Below, in pieces: positions 26,835 through 34,815 of a stretch of DNA of 64,000 nt (position 1 is its first letter; every line of letters begins with the position of its first letter). Origin of the DNA: CADEED01 sp035765415 (GTDB lineage: Bacteria > Pseudomonadota > Gammaproteobacteria > Steroidobacterales > Steroidobacteraceae); contig DASTXR010000103.1 of NCBI GenBank assembly GCA_035765415.1, positions 22,048 to 86,047 of the forward strand, written 5' to 3'. A program made the position numbers and the translations under genes. The notes beneath the pieces are model-generated. The model did no database searches. It saw only the letters and a list, made by a program, of their open reading frames with translations, and was not told the origin of the DNA.

Positions 26835-28424
26835 TCAGTCGAAGAGCTCTCCGGCCAAGGCCGGCGTGAGCTTTGGCGCCCTGCGATGCTGCGTGACCGC
26901 TTCGAATCCGCTGGCCAGGCGAATGAGCGTGGGCTCGGTGAAAGGACGGCCCAGGAACTGAACCGCGAAGGGCATGCCATCGGCAGGGAAGAAGCCTCCG
27001 GGCACCACGATGGTCGGAAGCCCGGTGTAGGAACTCATGTTGTTGCGGGTTTCGTTGCGGTTGCTCGCGCCGCCGGGCGGATTCGGTGTCGTGCGCGCCT
27101 CGTCGGAGAGCGCGGTGCGATACGGCAGGATGAGCCCGTCGAGTTGATAACGCTCCATGAGTCCGACGAGCGCGGCGCGAATCATATCCTGCTGTTTGTA
27201 CGCCGCGAGCAGTGGTGGATAGTTGTCGAGCGAGGCTATCTTCGACGCCGCAACGATGTTGGGCTTCACGAGGTCGCCACCCTTGGCAATCATTTCGTCC
27301 ACGGTGCGGATCGGCGCGTTCGGCGGCAAGGCAGCCAGGTACTTGTTGATCGCGAACGCAACTTCGTGCGCCGATGCACCGGCGTCGTTCTGGGCGTTCA
27401 CGAGATCGATGCCGGTGATCGCGGGGTCGACGATCACGGCACCCGCCTTCCTGAACTCCACCAGCGCCTGCTCGAACAGCGCCACTCCTTCTTCGTGTAT
27501 AGGTCCTTTACGCACCATCTCGCGGAGCACGCCGATACGCGCGCCGCGCAATCCGTCCTTGCTCACGAAACTGGTGTACGGGCGGTCGGGAATCCTGCCC
27601 AGGCCGGCCTCGGTAGCAAGATCGGCAGGATCGTATCCGGCAATGACGTCGAGCACTGCCGCGCAGTCGTACACACTGCGACACATGGGGCCACCGTTTT
27701 CCTGGCGCGGCGAGCTCCACATCATCCCGGTGCGACTCACGAGTCCATGCGTGGTGGAGAATCCGACCAGATTGTTGAGTGTGCTCGGAATCACGATGGA
27801 CCCACCCGTGTCGCTGCCGAGCCCCACCGTGCCCATCCACGTGGCGATCGCAGCGCCGGTGCCCGAGCTCGACCCGCCCGGTGATTTCTGCAGGTTGTAC
27901 GGACTCAGCACCGGTCCCTTGAGTGTGCTGCCGCCCGGCGCGGCCACACCGTACCAGTCGGACTGATTGAGCTTGGCGAGCACGATCGCGCCGGATTTGC
28001 GCAGCCGGTCGATGACGAAGGAATCGCGCACGGGTTGTGAAGTGGCCATGGGCTTGAAGCCGCCCGTGGTAGGCATGTCGCGCGTGTCGTACACGTCCTT
28101 GGCCAGCACCACGACGCCGTGCAAGGGCGAGCGCGGTCCCTTTTGTTTGCGCTCCGCGTCGAGTGCTCGCGCCTCGGCGATCGCCTTCTTGTTGAGGGTG
28201 ATGACGGTGTTGAGCTTCGGCCCGGCGGAGTCATAGGTGTTGATTCGCGCCAGGTACAACTGCACCAGCTTCTCGGAGCTCAGCTTGCCTTTATCCATCG
28301 CGGCCTGGATGTCGGCGATGGTGGCGGTAGACAGGTCGAAGTTGGCAGCGATCACCGCCTCTCCGGGGCAGAGCAGCGCCAACGCAATCAACAAACGGGC
28401 TGTTTTCATGCTTTCTGCTCTCAT
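26835..28424 (-). CDS. Exported amidase-signature hydrolase (amidase 5)
   Basis: A 529-residue AS-family enzyme of the same subtype as amidases 1 and 6 (N-terminus FDLSTATIADIQAAMDKGKLSSEKLVQLYLARI). A signal peptide covers about 1-27 (AVIAA-NF). Triad: Lys109 in VLAKDVYDT, Ser185 in PGGSSSGTG, nucleophile Ser209 in SDTGGSIVIP. A GGAAGGA site lies five bases before ATG 28424; an ATG at 28409 is a weaker alternative. It is preceded by amidase 6 (20-base gap) and followed by the RND adaptor. Confidence 0.88.
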   Translation of the reverse strand: MRAESMKTARLLIALALLCPGEAVIAANFDLSTATIADIQAAMDKGKLSSEKLVQLYLARINTYDSAGPKLNTVITLNKKAIAEARALDAERKQKGPRSPLHGVVVLAKDVYDTRDMPTTGGFKPMATSQPVRDSFVIDRLRKSGAIVLAKLNQSDWYGVAAPGGSTLKGPVLSPYNLQKSPGGSSSGTGAAIATWMGTVGLGSDTGGSIVIPSTLNNLVGFSTTHGLVSRTGMMWSSPRQENGGPMCRSVYDCAAVLDVIAGYDPADLATEAGLGRIPDRPYTSFVSKDGLRGARIGVLREMVRKGPIHEEGVALFEQALVEFRKAGAVIVDPAITGIDLVNAQNDAGASAHEVAFAINKYLAALPPNAPIRTVDEMIAKGGDLVKPNIVAASKIASLDNYPPLLAAYKQQDMIRAALVGLMERYQLDGLILPYRTALSDEARTTPNPPGGASNRNETRNNMSSYTGLPTIVVPGGFFPADGMPFAVQFLGRPFTEPTLIRLASGFEAVTQHRRAPKLTPALAGELFD

Positions 28425-28444
28425 TTCTTCCTTCCTTGCCGTGT

Positions 28445-30043
28445 TCAGTAGCTGATCTTTTCCACGCCTAACAACGGCGTGGTGGGTGGCAGTTTGCGGT
28501 TTGGCGCCGCCTGCTCGAATGCGTAGGCCAGGCGTATTACGGTCGCCTCGTCGTACAATTTGCCCAGAATCTCGAGGCCCACGCTCACGCCGTCGGTATT
28601 GAAGCCCACGGGCACGGTGATGGTGGGCATGCCAGTCGCAGTGGACAGACGATTGCTGCCGCCGGGCGAACGTCCACGCTCGCCACCACCCTCACCGCCC
28701 GGGGTTGGCGTCGCTCCGCCATCCGGCACGGCGTCTGCAATCGTGCGCACCGGGCGCGTTTCGTGTGGATAGATGAATGCGTCGAGCTGCCAGCGCTCCA
28801 TGAGCTCGGTCATGTGCGCACGAATCAGCCGGCGCGCCTTGATCTTGCCGATGTATTCCGCGTTGTAGGTCATCTCGCCCACCTGGTCCGACTCCTGGTA
28901 CATCTTCTCGAGCCGCCCGAGATATCCCTTCGAGGCGATCAGCTCGGTGAGGTTGTGCACAGGCGTCGCACTGCCGCGTGCCGCGAAGTAGGCATTGATG
29001 GCCTGCCGATACTCGCCCGTGCCCACATTGGTCTCACGCAACACGTCGTACAGGTTCACGCCCACCGGCAGAGGATCGATCACGGTCACGCCGTTGTCGC
29101 GCAGCGTCTTGATGGCCGCTTCGATGAGCGCAATCGCCGGCTTGTCTTCTTCATCCTTGCCGAACAGGTCGCGCAACACGCCGACACGCGCGCCTTTGAG
29201 ACCATCCTTGCGCAGGGCCGATAGATAGTGGTCGTCCGGCACGTGGCCCAGGCTGTTGAGCGTGAACAGGTCGGCCGCATCGGTGCCCGCCATCGCGCTC
29301 ATCATGATGGCCGCATCGGTCACGTTGCGCGCCATGGGCCCGCCGCGATCGAACGTGATGGAAATCGGAATGATGCCCTGGCGCGAGACCAGTCCTTCGC
29401 TCGGACTGAAGCCGACGAGGTTGTTCTTGGTCGAGGGACTGCGGATGGAAGATCCGGTCTCGGTGCCCGTGCCCACCTGCGCAAACAACGCCGCGATGGC
29501 CGCGCCCGTGCCGGCGCTCGAACCCCCGGGAATTTTCTCGAGGTTATAAGGATTGAGTGTCTGGCCGCCGAGCGAACTCGTGCCGGAGCCACCGCGGGCG
29601 AACTCGTCGAGATTGGTTTTGGCGATGATGATCGCACCGGCGTCACGCAACTTCTTGACGGTGAAGGCGTCGTACATCGGCTTGCTGCCGGCGAGCGCCC
29701 TGGAGCCGCCGGTAGTCGGCATGTCGAACGTGTCGAAGTTGTCCTTGAGCACGATCGGTATGCCGTGCATCGGTGAGCGCGGGCCCCTGGCCTTGCGCTC
29801 GGCATCCAGCGCACGCGCTTCCTTGAGCGCGTTCGGATTGATGAACAGGATACTGTTGAGCTTCGGCCCCTTCTTCTCGTAGGCTTCGATGCGTTTGAGA
29901 TAGGCTGCGACAACCTTCTCGGACTTGAGTCCCGCCTCATAGGCTTGCTGCAGATCGAGAATGGTCGCCTTTTCGAGGTCGATCACCCCCGCCGCACCGG
30001 GAATGGCAAGCAGGAGGCCTAACAATATGAGTAACGGCTTCAT
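28445..30043 (-). CDS. Exported amidase-signature hydrolase (amidase 6)
   Basis: A 532-residue AS-family enzyme, closest in the window to amidases 1 and 5. A signal peptide covers 1-18 (LLAIPGAAG-V). Triad: Lys100 in IVLKDNFDT, Ser175 in PGGSSAGTG, nucleophile Ser199 in TETGSSIRSP. A Gly/Pro-rich insert lies near 440-460 (GGATPTPGGEGGGERG). ATG 30043 overlaps the amidase 7 stop (ATGA); the open frame further upstream reads amidase 7 out of frame. Confidence 0.88.
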   Translation of the reverse strand: MKPLLILLGLLLAIPGAAGVIDLEKATILDLQQAYEAGLKSEKVVAAYLKRIEAYEKKGPKLNSILFINPNALKEARALDAERKARGPRSPMHGIPIVLKDNFDTFDMPTTGGSRALAGSKPMYDAFTVKKLRDAGAIIIAKTNLDEFARGGSGTSSLGGQTLNPYNLEKIPGGSSAGTGAAIAALFAQVGTGTETGSSIRSPSTKNNLVGFSPSEGLVSRQGIIPISITFDRGGPMARNVTDAAIMMSAMAGTDAADLFTLNSLGHVPDDHYLSALRKDGLKGARVGVLRDLFGKDEEDKPAIALIEAAIKTLRDNGVTVIDPLPVGVNLYDVLRETNVGTGEYRQAINAYFAARGSATPVHNLTELIASKGYLGRLEKMYQESDQVGEMTYNAEYIGKIKARRLIRAHMTELMERWQLDAFIYPHETRPVRTIADAVPDGGATPTPGGEGGGERGRSPGGSNRLSTATGMPTITVPVGFNTDGVSVGLEILGKLYDEATVIRLAYAFEQAAPNRKLPPTTPLLGVEKISY

Positions 30044-31578
30044 ACGGGCGGTTTGCGCCAGCCACCGCCGCGCGCCTCCACGAAGGCAGCCACCGCGAGC
30101 GTGATGTCCTCGCGCCAGGGCGCGGCCACGATCTGCACACCGATGGGTAGTTTGCCGTCGGCCGAGCTGCCGGCTCGCACCACGGTCACCGGCCAGCCAG
30201 TGCAATTGAACACCCCGGTGTACGGCCAGCCCGCATCCGGACCTCCTCCCCCTGCGCCGCCACCGCCCGCACCGGCTTCGGCGTCGATGGGCTGCGCCGG
30301 TTTCGCATTGACCGGGCAGATGAACACGTCGTAGTTAGTCATCCACGCCAGCATGCGCGACTTGCATTCGTCCTGCTGCTCCCAGGCCAGCACCATTTCG
30401 GCGCTGGTCAGCGGGGTTGCCGTCTCCATCGAGCGCTTGCGCAGCGGTGAAATGTTGCGCGTGCCCCATTTGTCGGCGAGCCGCTGATAGAACGCGCCAC
30501 CATCGCCCTGCGAGAGCTTGCGCCGCGCCTCGGCGAGATCCATGAGCACCTTGGTCGGCGCATCCTCGTCCACCGAGGCCACATTACCTTGCAGCCACGT
30601 GGCCACCTGACGCACGACTTTCTTGGTGTCTTCTTCGGTGGCATTGCGGCCGGTTGCACCGTTGTCGGTCGCGAACGCCACCCGCAGTTTCCGCAGGTCG
30701 ACTGCGGCCGGGTCGAGCCACGGCGCGGGCGCGCAGGAAGCGTCGCGGAAATCGGGCCCGCTGATGAGCGGGGTGATGAGCGCGATGTCTTCCACGCGCC
30801 TGCACATGGGACCTAACTGCTGCCACAGGTCGAAAATGCCGCCGTAATCGACGATGTGCCCGGTGCGCGGCACGCGCACGCTGGTGGGCTTGATGCCGGC
30901 GATGCCGTTGTTGTGGGCGGGGCCACGGATCGACCCGCCCCAGTCCGAGCCGATGTCGAATGCCGCAAGCCCGGCGGCAACCGCAGCGCCGGCGCCGCCC
31001 GACGATCCGGCTGTGCTGCGTGTCAGGTCGTAGGGATTGTGCGACCCGCCGTACAGGAGGTTGCTGGCCGTGCTGATGCCGCCGAGCCCGCCCAGTGTGA
31101 ATTCCGGCGTATTGGTCTTGCCTAACAATACCGCGCCGGCCTTGCGCACGCGTGCCACCGCGGTGGCGTCCCGGGCAGGTACGAATTGCTGGCGGCCCAC
31201 CGTGGCGCCCGTGGTGATCACGCCCTCGGTATCGAGCGAGTCCTTGATGGTCATGGGCACGCCGTGCAGCGGGCCCACGAATTCGCCGCGCGCCGCCCTG
31301 GCATCGAGCTGTCTGGCTTCCACCAGCGCGCGATCGAAGCAGTTCATGACGACGGCGTTGAGCTTGTCGTCGACCGCAATCTGGCGCGCGATGTAGGCGT
31401 TGGTGGCTTCCACCGCCGAGACTTTCTTCGCGCGAATGAGCCCGGCCAGCTTCTTCGCCGACATGTAGATCAGTTCGTTGCTGGGGTCGCTGCTGGCGGC
31501 CTGCAGCGCGGGACTCGAGGCGCCGACGGCGGCCGCGAGACCGAACAACTCTCGCCGACTCAGGATGGATTTGCTCAT
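30040..31578 (-). CDS. Tat-exported amidase-signature hydrolase (amidase 7)
   Basis: A 512-residue AS-family enzyme. The N-terminus has a twin-arginine signal (SRRELFGLAAAVGASSPALQA), implying export of a folded protein. Triad: Lys112 in MTIKDSLDT, Ser192 in AGSSGGAG, nucleophile Ser216 in SDWGGSIRGP. It pairs with amidase 8 as a second subtype, resembling the group that includes 6-aminohexanoate-cyclic-dimer hydrolase (NylA) and GatA-like amidases. A Gly/Ala-rich loop (EAGAGGGGAGGGGPDAG) lies near residue 435. ATG 31578 lies 8 bases after amidase 8. Confidence 0.88.
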   Translation of the reverse strand: MSKSILSRRELFGLAAAVGASSPALQAASSDPSNELIYMSAKKLAGLIRAKKVSAVEATNAYIARQIAVDDKLNAVVMNCFDRALVEARQLDARAARGEFVGPLHGVPMTIKDSLDTEGVITTGATVGRQQFVPARDATAVARVRKAGAVLLGKTNTPEFTLGGLGGISTASNLLYGGSHNPYDLTRSTAGSSGGAGAAVAAGLAAFDIGSDWGGSIRGPAHNNGIAGIKPTSVRVPRTGHIVDYGGIFDLWQQLGPMCRRVEDIALITPLISGPDFRDASCAPAPWLDPAAVDLRKLRVAFATDNGATGRNATEEDTKKVVRQVATWLQGNVASVDEDAPTKVLMDLAEARRKLSQGDGGAFYQRLADKWGTRNISPLRKRSMETATPLTSAEMVLAWEQQDECKSRMLAWMTNYDVFICPVNAKPAQPIDAEAGAGGGGAGGGGPDAGWPYTGVFNCTGWPVTVVRAGSSADGKLPIGVQIVAAPWREDITLAVAAFVEARGGGWRKPPV

Positions 31579-31586
31579 GTGGGACC

Positions 31587-33110
31587 TCAGATGGAAGGCT
31601 GCTGCCAGCCGCCGGATTGTTTTTCGACCAGCGCCATGGCGGCGATGACGATGTCGTCGCGCCAGGGCTGGGCCACGAGCTGCACTCCGAGCGGCAGGCC
31701 CGGCTCCGCGCCGCCGGAAGTGCCGGCGCGCACCACGCCCGCCGGCCAGCCGGTGGTGTTGTATTCGCTGGTATAGCTGCGCCCCCGCGACGCCGGTGAA
31801 TCGCGCCCTTCCGGCGGTTCGAAGTCCAGTGGAATCGGTGCGCGCTGGTTCGCCGGACACACGATGAGATCGTATTTCTCGAACCACGCGAGCTGCTCGC
31901 TCTTGATGGCGTCCATTTCTTCGCAGAAGCGTGTGAACTCGCTGCTCGCCACCGGCTCACCGTCGATCCTCAGGCCCGGAGACGCCTGCAGCGTGCCGTG
32001 CTTCTTCAGGAGGCGGCGCATGTATTCGCGACCGTCGGCGGTCGTGAACTTCTGCCGCACTTCGGCGAGCTCTTTCATCCTGGGCGGCATGTCCTCGCTC
32101 ACTTTGGCGCCCGCCGACTTGAAGTAGCCCACGCTTTGTTTGACGACTGCCTGGATCTCTTCGGTCGGGTCCATCATTCCATTGGTGGTGTAGAAAGCCA
32201 CGCGCAGCTTCCTGATGTCCACCTTCGCCGGATCGCCGAAAGGCACCGGCACCATCGCCGCATCCCAGTTGTCGGGTCCGGAAAGAATCGGCATGAGCAA
32301 TGCGATGTCTTCCACGCGGCGCGCCATGGGACCGGTCTCCTGGAAGGAATCGAAGGGACCGCCGTACCCGACGATGTGCCCGGTGCGCGGCACGCGGCCC
32401 AGCGTGGGCTTGAGTCCGGCGATGCCGTTTGCGAAGGCCGGGCCGCGAATCGATCCGCCATAGTCGCTGCCGATGTCGAAGTAAGCGCCGCCCGCGGCCA
32501 CGATGGCGCCCGCCCCTCCGGACGACCCCGCCGGCTGGTAGTTAGTGTTGTAGGGATTCTTCGTGAGCCCGTACACCAGGTTCACGGTGCCCTTGCCGCC
32601 GCCGCCCAGCGTGAACTCGGGTGTGTTGGTCTTGCCGAGCAGGATGGCGCCGGCGGCACGAACGCGCGCCACCACCGTCGCGTCCTTGCCAGGCACGTAT
32701 TCGCGGCGGCCCAGCGTGCCGCCTGTGCTCACTACTCCCGCGGTGTCGAAGGAATCCTTGACCGTGAACGGCACGCCGTGCAGCGCACCCTTGAATTTCC
32801 CGGCCGCGCGCATGGCATCACACTCGGCGGCCTCGGCGAGCGCCCGCTCGCGACACAGCGCAACGACCGCGTTGATCTTCGGATTCACTTCGTCGATGCG
32901 CGCCAGGCACTGCCTGACGGCGTCGACGGCCGCGATTTCGCCGGCGCGAATCATGCGCGCGATGGCCGCGGTCGACTGATAGATGGGCGCACCCGCGGCG
33001 CGCGCCGGCGCAAGATGCGCGAGCGCCGCGGCGGCGCCAACTCCCGCGCTGGTGCCGATGAAGCGCCGCCGCGTGAATGCCGGCGATACCTTGGACCTGT
33101 CGATTTTCAT
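31587..33110 (-). CDS. Tat-exported amidase-signature hydrolase (amidase 8)
   Basis: A 507-residue AS-family enzyme with a twin-arginine signal (FTRRRFIGTSAGVGAAAAL, cleavage near ARA-AG at 38-39). Triad: Lys118 in FTVKDSFDT, Ser196 in AGSSGGAG, nucleophile Ser220 in SDYGGSIRGP. It is a tandem paralogue of amidase 7 (shared GKTNTPEFTLGG, RVPRTGHIV and MARRVEDIAL-type motifs). First amidase of the minus-strand array, 21 bases after the membrane-protein gene. Confidence 0.88.
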   Translation of the reverse strand: MKIDRSKVSPAFTRRRFIGTSAGVGAAAALAHLAPARAAGAPIYQSTAAIARMIRAGEIAAVDAVRQCLARIDEVNPKINAVVALCRERALAEAAECDAMRAAGKFKGALHGVPFTVKDSFDTAGVVSTGGTLGRREYVPGKDATVVARVRAAGAILLGKTNTPEFTLGGGGKGTVNLVYGLTKNPYNTNYQPAGSSGGAGAIVAAGGAYFDIGSDYGGSIRGPAFANGIAGLKPTLGRVPRTGHIVGYGGPFDSFQETGPMARRVEDIALLMPILSGPDNWDAAMVPVPFGDPAKVDIRKLRVAFYTTNGMMDPTEEIQAVVKQSVGYFKSAGAKVSEDMPPRMKELAEVRQKFTTADGREYMRRLLKKHGTLQASPGLRIDGEPVASSEFTRFCEEMDAIKSEQLAWFEKYDLIVCPANQRAPIPLDFEPPEGRDSPASRGRSYTSEYNTTGWPAGVVRAGTSGGAEPGLPLGVQLVAQPWRDDIVIAAMALVEKQSGGWQQPSI

Positions 33111-33131
33111 GAATGCTCCACGGGATTCCAG

Positions 33132-34813
33132 TCAGATGGATGGATCGACCACGCGCCGCCACGAGGCAAGCGCGCGATGCGCGTCTTCGGTAGTCAGGGA
33201 ATCACGGCCCGCGTGCGCCAGCGGTCCGCCACGTGCCAGCGCGCTTTCCAGCACCGCGATGGCACGCGCCACCACTTCACGGTGCGCGAGCCGCTGCCAG
33301 TCGCGCGGTTCCTCGCCGGCGAGCGCCGGCATCACCACGTTCGCGTAATAGGACTGGTTGTAGAGCAGGTACGCGTAGGCCGCTTCGCGCGACGCCGTCG
33401 GGTGCAGCTGCACGATCCGGTCGGCGAACGGCAACTGGCGCCGCATCGCCGTGAACGCCAGGCCCGCCTCGGTCGCCGCGCGCGAATATTCGCGGTTCTG
33501 GCTCAACTGCTCGGCGGCGTACATGTGTCTTATGTAGTTGGTAGGCGCACTGACTGCGCTCAGCATGCCCGTGGTCAGCAACCCCATCGGAATCCCGAAA
33601 TACAGCAGTTGCCGCGTGAGCACTGCCGCAGGCCCAGACACCCGCGCACGCGACCACCAGCTCACCGCCGATTCGTCGCCGATCCCGAGGTTCTCGCGAT
33701 TCTGTGCGTGCCGGACCTTCCAGATGAACCCGTCGAAGTAGTAGTGCAGCAGCGTCGAGGTGAATCCGATCGCGAGCAGGACCGACATGAGCCAGCGGTT
33801 GTCGTGCACCTGGGTGACCCCACTGCCGTACGCGAGGCACACGATCACGTACGCGGCGGCCAGCCACGGCCCGCCACGCGCGTGGATTCCACGAAACCAC
33901 CCCGCGCGGGCCTTGGGCCCGGAGCGAGCGAGACCGCGGTTGTAGCGCCACACGATGGCCAGGTACTGCGTCATGTGCACGATGCCGATGGCGGCGAACC
34001 CGACCCTGAAGCTCCATTCGGGCTCGATGCCCGCCATCCACGCATTCGGCGCGTATGCCACGAACATCACGGCGAACGTGATCGCGGCCAGCGCGATCTT
34101 CGGCAGGCTCACGAACCAGCCGCGCCGCCAGCAGACGAGTAGATAGACGACGTACGCGGCGGTGGCGAGCATGGCGATGTCGCGCGCCAGGACGGTGAGC
34201 CCCGACAGCACGCCGAGCGGCAGCGCCATGGCGAGCGGCACCTGCACGCGGCTGTTCATGTCCTCGAGCAGGCCGGCGAGCCACTCGCCGCTCGCCAGCA
34301 TGATGAATACGAACCAGCTCACGCTTAAGCCCAGGTCCATGCGCGCCGCGAGTTTGCGCGGCGCCTCGTTGTGCCGGTCGTAGATGCGCATGAATCCGTA
34401 GTGCTGGCGCAGGAAGTGCCAGGATCCCACAGAGCCAGCATGATGTAGAGGTACAGGAAGGTTTCGAGCGGCAGGCCGCGCGCGTTGATCCATGCCAGCG
34501 TGCCCAGCGCGAATGCGAAAGGCACGACGGGCGCCAGCAGGAAACTCCAGCGATACCGCCGGAACAGCTCGACGTCGCCGTAAACACGGATGAACGTGGG
34601 CAGGTGATGCGCAACGGTGAACACCACGTGGGTCACCAGTATGGCGCCGGTCGCGGCGGCGGCGCCGAGCCAGCTGAAGGACAGCAGCGCGAGCCCCAGT
34701 GCCAGCAGCGGCGCGCCGACGATGAACAGCGAATCCTGCAGGGGACCCAGGATCCAGTTCTGCGCGGGCCGGGCCCGCGCGGAAGTCACCATGTTTGCCA
34801 CCTGCGAAGTCAT
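33132..34813 (-). pseudogene. Multi-pass membrane protein interrupted by a frameshift
   Basis: Two overlapping frames together encode one protein of about 560 residues. The first part starts at ATG 34813 and has hydrophobic helices (SLFIVGAPLLALGLALLSF, AATGAILVTHVVFTVAHHLP) up to YLYIMLALWDP. The second resumes as WHFLRQHYGFMRIYDRHNE and has about six more membrane segments before a soluble C-terminal region. Inserting one base near 34421/34422 (after GATCC) restores a single frame. It is either a genuine frameshift or a sequencing error. I do not recognise the family. It sits between the second TonB receptor (2-base gap) and amidase 8. Confidence 0.75.
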
Positions 34814-34815
34814 CG

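Noticed and set aside
25545..27884. Plus-strand open frame of 779 codons
   Set aside because: It lies antisense to the RND adaptor and amidase 5, has no family motifs and an Arg/His-rich composition typical of reverse frames in GC-rich genes.
11812..33110. Reading the amidases as GatA subunits of the tRNA amidotransferase
   Set aside because: They have signal peptides, occur in eight copies and lack gatB/gatC neighbours.
31998..34142. Plus-strand open frame of 714 codons
   Set aside because: Antisense to amidase 8 and the membrane protein; low-complexity Arg/His/Gly composition, no ribosome-binding site.
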